Below are positions 43,572 to 56,662 of a DNA stretch of 64,000 nt, piece after piece. Below the pieces are notes generated by a model. The model had not been told where the DNA came from. It did no database searches and worked only from the letters and a program-made list of their open reading frames with translations. Numbering within the stretch: position 1 is the first letter of the stretch; each line of letters opens with the position of its first letter. The translations under genes and the position numbers were made by a program. Source of the stretch: Aristolochia californica (Eukaryota > Streptophyta > Magnoliopsida > Piperales > Aristolochiaceae); assembly GCA_029961685.1 (NCBI GenBank), contig JARWKL010000010.1, positions 21,006,087-21,070,086 of the forward strand, in the 5' to 3' direction.

Positions 43572-43610
<39 letters not shown>

Positions 43611-46600
43611 AGCTGGAGACTGTAAGCTATGCTGCTGATGCGCTTCAAGACCTGGAATGGGCCATAGTACTTGGGTGAGAGTTTGTGGCGTTGGGACGCA
43701 GAGATGGACAACTGGTGATACTTATAAAGACAGAGCCACACATAGTCACCGGGAGCATAAGATTGGTCATGGTGGCTCTTGTCATAAGTATTCTTCATGA
43801 GTGCATGAGCCTTTTGTAAGTTCGCTCTAACTTGGGCTATCATGCAGTCTCGTTCCTCCAATGCCTGATCACTAGTAGCAACCCGAGCAGAAACAGCAAT
43901 ATAAGTGACAAGTCGAGGGGGTTCCCGACCATAAACCACCTAGAAGGGAGTGGTCTTGAGGGCAGTGTGATAGGAAGTATTGTAGCAAAATTCGGCCCAC
44001 ACAATCCAATGGACCCAAGTTTTGGGATGATCGCCAGCCAAGCAACGCAAATATATTTTGAGAGTACGGTTGACTACCTCGGTTTTCCCATCTGTTTGGG
44101 GGTGGTAAGCAGAGGAGAAAGCCAACTTGGTGCGCTATAGCTTGGAAAGCTCCTTCCAGAAGTTACTTGTAAAAATGGCATCTCTGTCACTGGTGATGGA
44201 TTCCGGAAGGCCGTGGAGTCGGACAATGTGATCCATGAAACTTTGAGCAATGTGGAAAGTTGTATATGGATGTGATAGGGAAATAAAATGCCCATAATTT
44301 GAAAAACGATCCACCACCACTAATATGAGAGATCTACCCGAATATTTTGGAAGACCCTCATTGAAGTCCATGGAGACATCGGCCCAAATCTGAGTAGGGA
44401 GCTGAAGTGGCTGGAGTAAGCCCGCTGGGGTTAAAGTTTCTGTTTTGTTGCGTTGGCAGACTTGGCAGGCGAAGACATAGTCAACTACCATTCTTTTCAT
44501 TCCTGTCCAATAAAAGTCATGGCTAAGGCGGAAATAAGTCTTCTGCTGTCCTTCATGGATACTGTCATGATATGTGGAAAGGATGGTGGGCAGTAAGGCC
44601 GAGGTGGCAGGAAGATAAAGTCGTTGCTTATACAAGATGAGGTGGTTCTGGATGGCATGCTGTTCTATGTTGTGCACTAAGGCAAGGAGGTCCGGTGTTT
44701 GTTGAATTTCATCCCGAATTGAATCCAATAGCAAGAACTGAGGTTGACTTATGGCATTGAGTTGTGGTGCTGGTATATCTCTGCGTGACAAGGCGTCGGC
44801 GCCTCGGTTGAGTTGGCCTGGTTTGTACTCCACACGAAAATTGAACCCCTTTAATTTGCTGAGCCAGTGCTACTGGGGTGAAGTGGTAAGGCATTGCTCC
44901 AATAAGTACTTCAGGCTGCAGTGGCCGGTTCGAATAAGGAAGTGGTGGCCCCACAGATATGGTCTCTAATGATGAATGGCTTTGGCTAAGCCAATAAGTT
45001 CTCACTCATAAGCCGCCAATTTGTGATGATATATACCCACTTGTCTGCTGAAATAAGTAATAGGATGGCCCTGCTGTTGGAATACCACGCCGATGCCGCC
45101 CCTAGACGCATCACATTCAATAATGAAGAGATCCTCAAAATTAGGAAGATGGAGCACTGGTGCTGACGCTAAGGTGTGCTTGAGTTGTGCAAAGGAGGAA
45201 GGTGCGGCCTCAGACCAGATGAAAGCATTTTTTTTCAGCAAACTTGTCAGGGGAGCTACTATTTGGCCATAATCTTGTATAAATTTGCGATAGTAGCCCG
45301 ATAAGCTCAAGAAGCCTTTTAACGCAGTTGCTGATTGAGGAGAAGGCCAGTCAATAATGGCTTGAATTTTAGTACTGTCAACCTTGACGCCAGAGGCTGA
45401 AATAAGATGTCCCAAATAAGCGACCTTTGGGTCGCCGAAAGAGCATTTCGAATGCTTGAGAAATAAGTGATGAGCACGCAATATGTGGAATACAGAACAC
45501 AAGTGCTATAGGTGGCCTTCCCAGCTAGAGCTGTAGATCAAAATATCATCGAAGAAAACAAGTACAAATTTTCGTAAAAGGGGTCGAAATACATCGTTCA
45601 TGAGCGCCTGGAAAGTGGAGGGGGCCATGGAAAGCCCAAATGGCATGACCAGAAACTCGAAATGACCATGCTGGGTGCGGAAGGCTGCCTTTTCCACATC
45701 CGCAGGGTAGACATGAATCTGATGGTACCCGGAGCGTAAATCCAACTTTGTAAAGAATTTGGCGCCATGTAGTTCATCCAAAAGCTCATTGACCACTGGA
45801 ATAGGGAATTTATCCTTGACGGTGTGTGCATTTAATTCTCTGTAATCGACACAAAAACGCCAAGTATGATCATTTTTCTTCACTAAGAGCACTGGAGACG
45901 CAATGGGAGACCAGCTGGCTTGGATGAGGCCTTGCTCGAGCATTTGGTGGCATTGGCGTTCAATTTCATCTTTTTGAAAATGTGGGTAATGATATGGTCT
46001 TACCACTACCGGTTCCATTCCCATTTGCAGACGAATCTGGTGGTCACAGTTACGGATAGGAGGGAGTGATTGCGATGCCATAAATAAATCCCCAAATTCT
46101 GCAATGAGAGAGTGTAAGTGACTGCGATCGGAATCAGCCGCTTGAAGGTGGTGGAGTGCGCACAGCGAAGGGGCATGAGTCCCATGAAGGGTGATGTGGT
46201 GCTGGCCCGAAGTGAAACCCATGGTTAATGAAGTGAAATCCCACAATATCAGACCCAATTGTTGGAGCCACTTAATGCCCAATACGAGATCAAACCCAGC
46301 CAATGGAATAACCAAGAAATCCGCTGCAAAGTCGTGGCCCTCGATAACAAACTGCACTGCTGAATAGAGACCAATGCTGGTGAGCTTTTCCCCGTTAGCT
46401 ACTGAAACGAAGAGTCCAGAATTCTACTGAATTGCTAATCCCAAATGGTTGGTCGCTGTTTTGCTCAGAAAATTATGGGTGCTACCCGAATCCACCAAGG
46501 CAAGTAACCAGAAGTTTTGAATGCCTGCATGTACTTGCATAGTGTTGGTGCTATGTAAGCCAATCATGGCATGGATGGAAATGGCCGGTTCTTCCTCATC

Positions 46601-47566
46601 AGGGGTTTCTTCATCTGGTGGTGGGGAGTCCTCCTCTGGATCTTCTACTTCCAACCAAAAGAGCCGTTTGCATAAGTGACCTGGTAAATATTTTTCATCA
46701 CAGTTAAAACAAAGCCCTTGTGCCTTGCACTGCTCCATTTCTGATTTGGACAGGCACTTAATGTATTGTGGTGGGGGAGTGGACTGGGAAAGCTCTATGG
46801 TTTGAATAGGATTTGTCCCTTGGCGCATAGGAGAGTTGTGGCCGTAGGAGTTTCCAGTAGCTGCTTGGCTTGGCCATGGTGGGCGATGCCCCATAGAGTC
46901 TTTCAAAATTCGTTGTTTGGTATCCAACATGCGTGCCAAATTCATAGCATGGACCAAAGAAGGGGGGTCATGTAATTCCACCTCGAGGCGAAGTGCCTCC
47001 ACTAAGCCAGCAGTAAACAGATTAACATATTGATTGGAACGCACATATGGACTAGCTCGGGCAAGGCGTTCCTGAAATTGTTTTTGGTAGGTCTCAATGG
47101 TACCTGTCTGTTTCAGATTGACCAAATCCCCAAGAAGATTTCTTCGGGCAGGGGCCCCAAATCTCAACATACAAAAATCTCTAAAAAATTCCCAATCATG
47201 CACCGGATGCTCAGTCTTAAATTGATGATACCACAGGTTGACTTCATCCAGCATGTGAAATGCTGCTAATGGAACCCGGTCTTCTGGCTGGGTTCGTTGG
47301 TTGAAAAAAGTGGTCACACTATTGCAACCAAATCAGAGGGTCAGTGGACCCGTCATAAAGAGAAAAGTCCAACTTAGTGTACCTGGGCACTGTTGAAGGG
47401 TTGTTGGTGTGAAGTCCTCTTGGAACTGGGTGGGCTGGGCACAGAGAAGCCATTGGTGGTGGTGGGGGAGGTGGGTGGTGGTGCGGGTAAGCAGGAGGGG
47501 CAATGGCCCGTGTAATAAACTCCTCCATTCGAAGAGCAAATTGCTGGAAGGAGTCCCACAACTCAA
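43349..47566 (-). pseudogene. Chromovirus gag-pol polyprotein, broken
   Basis: Gag runs from about 47566 and in 47317-46424, with an intact zinc knuckle CFNCDEKYLPGHLC near 46700-46660. The protease DSGSTHNFLS is near 46490-46460. RT (46357-45506) has KLDLRSGYHQI and the active-site FFDDIL, where Y-D-D is commoner. RNase H continues to about 44850. Integrase has its zinc region (QVCQRNK) near 44450 and the catalytic blocks WADVSMDF and SDRDAIF. The C-terminal block (43939-43349) ends in a chromodomain-like ILVQWAETDPVEASWEP, which in relatives steers integration to chromatin. Breaks occur near 47318, 46390, 45504, 45000, 44130 and 43940. A 36-C run on this strand codes a Pro tract before the FHVSLLKP motif. 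Confidence 0.93.
43574..43609 (+). repeat. Poly-G homopolymer, 36 bases
   Basis: It lies within the chromovirus integrase C-terminal coding region, keeps the frame (12 Pro codons on the minus strand), and replaces what is normally one or two Pro. Length may be affected by sequencing error. Confidence 0.9.
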
Positions 47567-47622
47567 TGAGTTATGTGCAGACAGAAGCTATAGAATATTG
47601 TGTCTCCATTCGGAGTGCATCT

Positions 47623-48061
47623 TGTTGAATTTATAGAAAAATGAAATACTTCATTGACATCAATAACTTATTGTAATCAGAGTACATACCTCTATTTATA
47701 ATAGAGGAAGGTAGTAGAGTCCAATTACAATAAAACTACCCTTGTTCCAATTACACCCAAACTCTAACACTTAAGGTAAGTCCTAACATAATTAGGTAAC
47801 TCAATATTGATAAAAGACAAATATAACTTAGACTAAAACTCTTCTTGGTCGTGATCCTAAGATAAAGATACTTTTGTGAGTCCTTCTTGATCTTCCAACT
47901 GATGTGATAAGGATGCCAGCTCTTGGTAATCATTGTGGGCCCTACTTCTTATGGGCTTGGGCCCATCTTGTGGGCCTTCATTGGTCATGTGACCCATCTT
48001 ATAATATTCTTACATATGTGGGCCTTCCTTGGTTGTTTGAGCTTGATCTTATCTTTCAACA
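47623..48061 (-). repeat. 3' LTR of family B element
   Basis: It is 439 bp, plus strand TGTTGAATTTATAG to TTTCAACA. Its right end has GGGCCCAAGCCC-type units (inverted), related to the family C LTR subunits. Confidence 0.93.
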
Positions 48062-48557
48062 CTCCCCCTCAAGCTGGGGGTAAGAGAACAACATGAACTC
48101 CTAGCTTGTTGCAAATGATGTATAAAATATTTTTGTATAAAATGGCACATCTTCCAATATGCCTTCATCTTCCAACATTCTCCCTCACGCTGTTGCGTCC
48201 TTCCATGAGGCCCTGCGGCATTATAAGTGAGAGTAAAAATCACTCCTAGCCGGTAAGCCATTGCTTCATACTCCAGTCTTAATGTTGGATGTAGGGCACA
48301 CTCCACTGCTATTGGTAGTGTGTCTATCGGCATTGCTCTGAAGTGTCCACCACCGTGTCCCTCCACAGGACAACGACTCTCAAGTGGTTGGAGTCATAAA
48401 AGCCATAACAAGGAGGGGGGGGGGGGGGGATAACATAGATGTAATAATAAGTTCCTCCATCATGGTTTCTCAACCGTGATATTTTTTTACAAGGCCTATC
48501 ATGGTTTCCCAACCATGATATTTTTTGACAGGGTATCCTCTGTCATGGTTTCCCAAC

Positions 48558-48653
<96 letters not shown>

Positions 48654-48840
48654 TTATTTATTTATTTATTTTTGATAGGGCCCATCATGGTTTTCCAACC
48701 GTGATATTTTTTGATAGGGTATCCTCCATCGTGGTTTCCCAACCGTGATATGTTTTTACGGGGTAAAATAAATGATGACATGAGGCCACCTCTTCTTCAA
48801 TAATAATGTCCACAAAGTGACATAATAGCTGCAGCTGAAT
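48062..48840 (-). repeat. Shared B/C internal module, copy 3, with minisatellite and (TA)n
   Basis: It holds the inverted polypurine tract, the RNase H-tail remnant (near 48110-48160), a 15-G run (48415-48429), five units containing TGGTTTCCCAACCGTGATAT-type cores (about 48440-48770), and a long (TA)n at about 48562-48649 followed by (TTTA)n within the array. Confidence 0.8.
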
Positions 48841-50107
48841 ATAACATGACCATCTTCCAACACATATAACATGAACCAAATAATAAACTTTGTAAAAGAA
48901 CCCATGAAATAATCCGATATAAAATTTTCTTCATTGATGCACAAGATTCATCTTTTGTGCTCCACCTTTCTTGAATATTTTGGTCACATAAACTTATCAA
49001 CATCATAAGGAATAAAATATCTCTTTCTTATACTTCTTTTACTTCTCCCCCACAAGTTGGGAGGTAATGGCAGTGATCCAAGTTTGAACCAAATATCATA
49101 GATGTAGCAATAGGCCCATATAACAGAAATGCATAAATAAGCCCTCAAACCAGGGATAAGTGAGATATTTTTCTGATATATCAAGTCAAAAAATGACACA
49201 AAATAATTGGCATAAATTCAGATTTTTCAATATGGCAGAATACTAGCATGACCTTTGATTGTTCCATTGCGAATATATCTTTAAATATAGATCAGATTGA
49301 CATGAATTTTATTTATCTGAAACTAGACTTAAATATATTTCATCCAAGTATAACTTCACTTCATAAAATATAATTTTAAGAAGATAAATAATCTGATAGG
49401 TTTCAGTCTCTGTCATCTGGCCGAACTAAGTTCTGTTTCTCCTATTTTTCCTCAACGACCATTGACTCTTCCAAGATCAATATCTCCTTATAAAAAAATC
49501 ATACCGAGAATTGGTTTAATAGGTCAGAAAATAGACTTACATAAATTTATCTTGATATATAATTATCCATATAAATTCTCTTTCTTGATAGCTTAAAATA
49601 CCTCGGAAGTTGAGGCTTTCTGTTCTCACTCGAACCTCTTTTTCAATCTGACCTTTGCTGCTTCAAATATTGATTTCTCTTTGTACATAACTCAGATAAA
49701 AAATTGGTTAAATAGGTAAAAGAATATACTTACAGATATTTCTTTTGATATATATTTATGCATATAAATTATAGTTATTGGTAGAAAAAATACCTCGGAA
49801 TCTGAAGATTGATGTTGCTGCTTGAACCTTTTAGCAATCAGACCTTCGCTCATTAAAATATCGATAACTCTCTGTATATAACTCCGATTGGAACAAATCA
49901 TTCTTCTTTGGAAAGTATACTCAAATATATTTCCATAAATATATAATATGAAATATTAACAACTATGTATGTAGGTAAAACATGCAAAGGAAGCTATAGG
50001 TGTAAGGACTGAAAAAAATAACTATGAACCTAGACCTAGGGTTTAGGGTTTAGAGAAAAGGATCACATTACCACCATGAGTTGACCATGTCAACTCACAG
50101 AACCCGC
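48841..50107 (-). other. Family B interior, no gene seen
   Basis: It holds short tandem-like blocks, each with ACCTCGGAA and a TTGATTTCTCTTTGTA-type segment, at about 49560-49910. No frame carries a recognisable domain. The part beside the primer site (about 50000-50107) has GTTTAGGGTTTAG. Confidence 0.6.
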
Positions 50108-50117
50108 TTTGATACCA

Positions 50118-50558
50118 TGTTGAATTTATGGAAATTTGAAATACTTCATTGACATCAATAACTTGTTGTAATCAGAGTACATAAACCTCTATTTATAATA
50201 GAGGAAGGTAGTAGAGTCCAATTACAATAAAACTACCCTTGTCCCAATTACACCAAAACTCTAACACTTAAGGTAAGTCCTAACATAATTAGGTAACTCA
50301 ATATTGATAAACGACAAATATAACTTAAACTAAAACTCTTCTTGGTCGTGATCGTAAGATAAATATACTTTTGTGAGACCTTCTTGATTTTCCAACTGAT
50401 GTGATAAGAATGCCAGCTCTTGGTAATCATTGTGGGTCCTACTTCTTATGGGCTTGGGCCCATATTATGGGCCTTCCTTGGTCATGTGGCCCATCTTATA
50501 ATAATCTTACATATGTGGGCCTTCCTTGGTCGTTTGTGTTTGATATTATCTTCCGACA
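50118..50558 (-). repeat. 5' LTR of family B element
   Basis: It is 441 bp, about 95% identical by eye to 47623-48061, so the insertion is comparatively recent. Confidence 0.93.
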
Positions 50559-50563
50559 CATCT

Positions 50564-50624
50564 ACCTGATTACTCATATCCGTAGGGGAAGAGGAATCAT
50601 CAACGATGGTCCTGTCTGATACCA
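50564..50624 (-). pseudogene. Start of chromovirus gag and primer site
   Basis: The minus strand reads the primer site, then a Ser/Asp-rich gag beginning with MSNQVD at the junction. The same frame continues past the family B insertion at about 47617. Confidence 0.6.
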
Positions 50625-50627
50625 CGA

Positions 50628-51185
50628 TGTTAGATTCCCTCGCCATAGTTCGATTCACCCGACGATCACTCCTACTTTCCAGGTTGACGTGCGACATTGA
50701 AGGAGACTTGGAATTCTTTGATTGACCAATAGTGTAATACGAGAGGATAAATAACTGAGCTTGTGAAGGGAAGCTCACCCTGGACCTCGGCTAGAAGGGA
50801 GAATCCGACCTTGTACTAATTCTATTGATCAAAGCTTGATTACATTTAGACTACCTTCCTTCTTATAACAAGAAAGACATTGACGTTACACTATCCAAGC
50901 CCCACATTTTCCCATGACGTCCACTCATTTCCCAAGCTATTCTTTTCCCATGATGTCCATTCATTTCCCCAACCATACTCTTCCCAAAGTCTGACGCTAA
51001 CCACCATTTCCCAAAGCCTGACGCTAACCACCTTAACCATTTCCCAAAGCTTGACTCAAACCACCATGACGAGCCCAACACATTACTAAAAATTACATTA
51101 TACCCAACCCTTAACCTTATTTGAAAGTGACCCCACCTAAGTTATACGTCTAGCAATGACTCTAGACGCAATGGAGTCCATAATA
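50628..51185 (-). repeat. 5' LTR of the chromovirus
   Basis: On the plus strand it starts TGTTAGATTCCC and ends ACTCCATAATA-like (expected CATAACA). It contains several near-repeats of CCATTTCCCAAAGC/TTGA at about 50920-51070. Confidence 0.85.
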
Positions 51186-51453
51186 GAACGTTCCAAATGA
51201 TGATGATGTACCTAACCGTAATTTTCCACCTCTTTCTGATTATAAACCAGTTCCTCCTTTTCCTCAGGCTTTGGTAGATTCTAGAAAAGATGAGCAAAAT
51301 AAAGCTTTATATGAGACTTTTCGTAGATGTGAGGTAAATATTCCACTTTTAGATGTTATTAAACAAGTGCCTCGTTATGCTAAATTCCTGAAAAAACTGT
51401 GCACAATTAAAAGGAAACAAAAACTTAAAGGATGTGAGAAGGTGAGAGTAGGT
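51186..51453 (+). pseudogene. Athila/Tat-like gag fragment, left of the copia insertion
   Basis: The frame is open and has FPQALVDSRKDEQ, the NIPLLDVIKQVPRYAKFLK segment common in this clade, and KLKGCEKVRVG up to the insertion. The protein continues at 57271 in phase if one copy of the 5-bp duplication is discounted. Confidence 0.9.
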
Positions 51454-52006
51454 TGTTACTATGTGGGACCCACCATGGCCCCAAAAGTGGCTCTAGCTAA
51501 GAGACAAGGAACATGTGCTGGAATTAAATAGAAGACTTGAAGATCAAGTGGGACCCACAAAGATACCATGAGCCGGTATCTCTATCTACATGAGCTGGAA
51601 GAGTATATGGGACCCACAAGATAAGACCAAGAGCTTTCTCTCTAGCTTGATTCACGTCCTTAAATAAGGTGTTTGTATTTGAGTTAAATTAATCTCTTAA
51701 ACAGATAATGTAATCTTATCATGATAGGCTTATCTTGGAGAGTTCTAGTTGGAATGTAATGAGGATTCCTAAAATTAATTGTACATGGACTCTATCACCT
51801 CCTCAACTATAAATAGAGGTGATTTTAACTCGGAATTCATCAAGCAAGTTTCATATTTTTTTCTCTCTCTCATGTGAAGTGTTCTTTCTCTACTATCTTT
51901 TATTTTCCTTCTCTTCTCTCTCTACCCGAGAGTTCTTCACTTTTTCAATTTTTTCTTTCTCTGTCCCCTTAGTCAAGGTATTAATCATGGGATCATAAAT
52001 TCAACA
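51454..52006 (+). repeat. 5' LTR, family A (51.4 kb copy)
   Basis: It is 553 bp, starts TGTTACTATGTGGG and ends AAATTCAACA, with a TATA-like CTATAAATAGAGG near 51810. The small deletion near the start is absent from the 3' LTR. Confidence 0.93.
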
Positions 52007-52510
52007 TGGTATCATAGCTACCAATTTAGAATCCCCATTATGCTCTATGAAGATATGATTCAAAGTTGCTCATAGAAGGCTCCTTATGAAACAAGATTGA
52101 AGCTCAAGAGATAAGTATTTCTTTTTGTTATTATTAATTTTATGCTACTGGTTTTTGGTATTAAGAGGTGGTCTAGATATGTCCTTATGCATGTTTTCAT
52201 CTTATGAAATTATGAGAATATATGCATCTTTGTTTATCTTTGATTAGAAGAGATTATCGAGTTGGTTTTTGTTAGTTTGAACAATACATTGACCGAGACC
52301 AGTGCATATTGGATTTTTTTTATAAATATATGGAAACAAGATTCATGGATAAACAAGGATGATGTTGAGCCTTTTATGAGTCATTATCCATTAAAATTAA
52401 TTACTTAGCATTTATGCTAAGCATCTCCATTAACCGAGTTGGTTAAAGCCTTCCAATTGGTCATATTTTGATTACTTGATTGGAGAACTATTTTACTTGA
52501 TTTGCCTACT

Positions 52511-55500
52511 ATGGCTGAAGATAATATGTGTCACAAGAGTGACATACTCAGAATCACCACTGTACCCTTATGTGGGGTATCAAATTTTATGAATTGGTCC
52601 ACATTGGTTCATCGGTTTCTTATCACAAAGGACCTAGTTGGTCATATCACCAACTGTGGACCACATATTGATGAAGATGATATATTCTATACCAAATGGT
52701 TAAAGGAGGATACATTGGTTATTAGCTGGCTTATCAACAGTATGGAAGAACATGTCTCCAATAATGTCATTCATTTAGAGACGGCTAAATAAATTTGGGA
52801 GACATGTGCCAAGTTGTATTCAAGCTCCAACAACTTACAAAGGCCATATGATATTTTAAAACAGATGCTTACCACCAAACAAGGAGACAATATACATGAA
52901 TATTTGGACCACTTTCAAAGCTTTCTTTAAGAACGGAAATTTGCCCATCCAACCTTTACAGATATCACTGTCCAAGATAAATAGAAAGAGGCTTTGATAA
53001 CTACCATATGCCTTGCTAACATTAAATCGCATCCTGAAGTTGCTAAGACTCACCTTCTTAGCTCTTCCGCAGTTACACATTTGATGATGTATGTGCTACA
53101 CTTCTCTGTATTCCAGACCCTTCTCCCTCTACTACTGAAATGTCATCCACTATGTACTCTGGACATAGGGGAACACCATTTGACAAAGGCCGAGGCCGAG
53201 GCAGATTTTATAGAGGAGGAAGAGGAAGAGGTGGAAGGATTGGTTTTGACTCAACAGATGGGAAGGAATGCACCCATTGTAAGGGATATGGCCACACTAG
53301 AGACACATGCTTTCACCTGAAAGAATACTCTATATGTGGTAGATTGTGCCACTCTCGCGAAAGATGTTATAAAGCTAATGAGAGTAGGGCTAACCAAGCC
53401 TTAGTAAGTGATACAAAGGTAGAGCAGTCTACCACAACAACTCCAAATCATACTTTTACTGATGAAGACTATGAACTATTCAAGAAAATGAAGACCATGA
53501 TGGGGTCCTCCCCAAGTACTTCTTCACCAACCGCTGCCACCACCACTTCAGGTATGGTTTTTGCCTCCTCTTCATCCTGGATAATTGACTCAGGAGCCTC
53601 CGAGCATCTTATAGGTAACAAACATCTTCTATACTCAGTTTCTCCATGTCTTTCACATAAATTTGTTACCATTGCTGATGGTTCACAAACTAAAGTTCAA
53701 GGGAAAGGATCCACTCCTGTTACACCATCACTTCCGCTCACTAATATCCTTTTCGTTCCTACTTTCCCTTTGAATCTTTTATCGGTTAGTCAGCTCACCA
53801 AACATTTTAATTGCTCTATCACTTTCTCACCCACTTCATGTGTGTTTCATCATCTTACAACGAAGCGGGTGATTGGTGGTGGCCGTGAACAAGGGGGGCT
53901 CTACTACCTGGATGTGCCCCAAATAAATATTGCATCAACTTGTGACACTGAAACTAGGTTATGGCACAATCGGTTGGGACATCCGTCCACCCAATCTCTT
54001 CATCATTTTTTCCCCTAAAGTGCGATCGGACCTTCATTGTGAAGCATGTCAAATGAGTAAACATCAAAGGTCTATATACTCACCTCGTTTAGAATTTAAA
54101 AATGTCTCTCATTTTTCGTTAATTCATACTGATGTATTGGAACCCTTGAGTGTCTCCAACATTTCTCACGTGAAATATTTTATTACATTCATTGATGACT
54201 TCACTCATATCACTTGGTTATTTTTGTTTAAAGAGCGTTCTAAAATACCATTGATATTTAGATCTTTTCATGCAATGGTACTGACTCATTTTGGGCAGAA
54301 AATTAAGTCCATCGATCGGATAATGCCAAAGAATACACATTCAAAGATCTTGACTTGTTTTGTCAAGAAAATGACATTATTCATCAGATATCATGTGCCT
54401 ACACCCCTCAACAAAATTGTTTAGCCGAACGAAAGAACCGTCATATTCTTGAGGTAGCTCGCGGTTTACTATATGCCATGAAAGTTCCATATTTTTATTG
54501 GCCGCATGCAGTTCTTAACGCATGTTTTCTTATAAACCAGTTACCCTCTTCCATTCTTGGTAAAAAATCTTTGTACTCTCTATTATTACCAGATGATGAT
54601 CCTTTTTCACTACCTTTGAGAGTCTTCGGCTATCAATGTTTTGTCCATATTTCCTCCCCAAAACACAGTAAACTTGATCCCAAATCTGTGAAGTGTATCT
54701 TCTTAGGATACTCTCGCACACAAAAGGGTTATGTTTGCTATAATCCCTCTCTTCAGCGTTTACTTGTGTCTCGGGATGTCACATTTTTTTAAGACTCTCC
54801 ATATTATTCTGATAATGCTCCTCTAGGTTTATCTTCCGTACCAAGTTCTCCTGGACCGGTTGTACCCCATGTTGCAGAAACTACTCAGCCCCCAGAAACA
54901 CTGGCTGACACCATACCTGCTGAGTTATCGGATCCTACTGAGGTAAGTCCATCTTCTCTGATTATTTTTGGGCCAAAATATGATACTCGTCCTATTGCTA
55001 TTAGGAAAGAGCACAGATCATACACCATGCCTTCTACTTCTCATCCCATAACAAACTTTGTGTCTCATCATCCTCTATCCCCTGTTTGTTGTCAATTTCT
55101 ATTGGCTATTTCCTCCATACATGTACCACAATCCTATCAGGATGCTCTCAAATTTCCTGGGTGGAAGGTGACTATGGATGAAGAAATGCAGACTCTTTAT
55201 GAAAATCAGACATGGGCTCTAGTCCCCCTTCCTTCGGATAAGAAACCCGTCGGTTGCAAATGCGGATTTACGATGAAACACAATCCGGATGGGTCCGTGG
55301 CCCAGTTGAAAGCTCGCCTTGTTGATAAAGGCTATACACAATGTTATGACATTGATTATGAAGAAACCTTCTCTCTAGTGACTAAATTAAACTCGGTACA
55401 TTTGTTATTATCTCTAGCAACTAACTCTTCCTGGCAAGTCTATCAACTTGCTATAAAAAATGCTTTTCTGAATGGGGATATAAAGGAGGACATTTGTATG

Positions 55501-56600
55501 CAGCAACCACCTAGTTATGTGGTTGAGGGGGAGTCTGTATGTCAACTACAAAAATCTATTTATGGTCTCAAACAATCGCCTCGTGCATGGTTTGAAAATT
55601 TTAGCCAAGCACTCATACGGGCCGGATTTCACAAATGCTCTGGAGATCACTCTGTCTTTAATAAAGATACACTGAAGGGCAAGGTAATTCTAGTCGTATA
55701 TGTTGATGACATTATTATAACTGGCAGTGATCCCAAGGGTATCCAAAAGACAAAAGAAAGGATATGTACTAAATTCAATACAAAGGATCTCAGATTGCTC
55801 AAATATTTTTTGGGTATTGAAGTACTACAATCCAAACATGGAATGGAATTATGATATCTCAAAGGAAGTATGTCCTTGACCTACTGGAGGAGACCGGAAT
55901 GCTGGGATGTAGACTAGCAGAAACTCCTATGAACTCGAATACAAAATTATGTGCAGGTACTGGAGAAGAAGTAGATGTCGAAAAATATCAAATATTGGTG
56001 GGAAGACTTATTTATCTCTGCATAACGAGACCAGATATTTCATATGCAATCAGTGTGGTAAGTCAATATATGCACAAACCACAACTCAATCATTGGCAAG
56101 CACTAGAACGGATATTATGGTATCCGAAAGAAGCACCAAGAGGAGGGCTCCACTATAAAAATCATTGACACTTCAACATCGTAGGATTCTCAGATGCAGA
56201 TTGAATCCCCAGATGATAGAAAATCTACTTCGGGATATTGTATGATGGTTGGAGGAAACTTGGTTACATGGAGGAACAAGAAACTAAATGTAGTTGCAAG
56301 ATCTAGTGCAGAAGCAAAGTATAGAGACATGGCACACACAATCAGTGAATTCCTATGGATTGGATATCTCCTAACTGAACTGGGTTTTTACAAACAAGCT
56401 CCTATGAAGCTATATTGCGATAATCAGGCTATAATTCACATAACCTCAAATCCAGTCTTCCATGAGGGAACAAAGCATATATAAATAGACTGCCACTTCA
56501 TACTAGAAAAATTCACTGCCGACGTCTTATCTCTCCAGCATGTATCTTCACAGAACCAGGTTGCAGACATTCTCACCAAACCAGTCACTCACAAAATTTT
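52511..56600 (+). pseudogene. Family A copia gag-pol, broken
   Basis: Gag starts at 52511 (MAEDNMCHK) and is interrupted near 52790, 52930 and 52980. Its zinc knuckle (CTHCKGYGHTRDTC, CX2CX4HX4C) is at about 53269-53310 in the open block 53140-54018. Protease DSGASEHL follows near 53590, then the pre-integrase LWHNRLGH near 53960. Integrase spans about 54020-54792, with a frameshift near 54320 and a changed DNAKE region. RT (55027-55854) has QLAIKNAFLNG and the active-site YVDDI near 55710; a TGA-type break is at 55852. RNase H lies at 55851-56484 and onward, with YCDNQAI and HEGTKHI. It is the best preserved member of family A here. Confidence 0.93.
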
Positions 56601-56662
56601 GTTCAATATTTGTAGCAAGGTGGGCATCTATGATGTTTTCTCACCCCCAGCTTGAGGGGGAG

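Larger units (their letters stand above)
47623..50558 (-). mobile_element. Complete family B non-autonomous LTR element
   Basis: Two LTRs (47623-48061, 50118-50558) of about 440 bp flank about 2.06 kb with no gag or pol. The primer site, the complement of TGGTATCAAA, abuts the right LTR (50108-50117), and the inverted polypurine tract abuts the left LTR (48062 on). The 5-bp target duplication is perfect: CATCT at 47618-47622 and 50559-50563. It inserted into the N-terminal part of the chromovirus gag. The right-hand interior carries the family B leader (about 48890-50117), the left the module shared with family C. Confidence 0.95.
43176..51185 (-). mobile_element. Ty3/gypsy chromovirus-type element, minus strand
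   Basis: The 5' LTR is 50628-51185 (558 bp). The primer site (reverse complement of TGGTATCAGACAGG) is at 50611-50624, three bases inside it. The 3' LTR survives only as about 117 bases (43176-43292) next to a polypurine tract with AAGGAGGGGAGTGA. Domain order gag, protease, RT, RNase H, integrase, chromodomain identifies a chromovirus. A complete family B element (47623-50558) sits in the start of gag. Confidence 0.93.
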
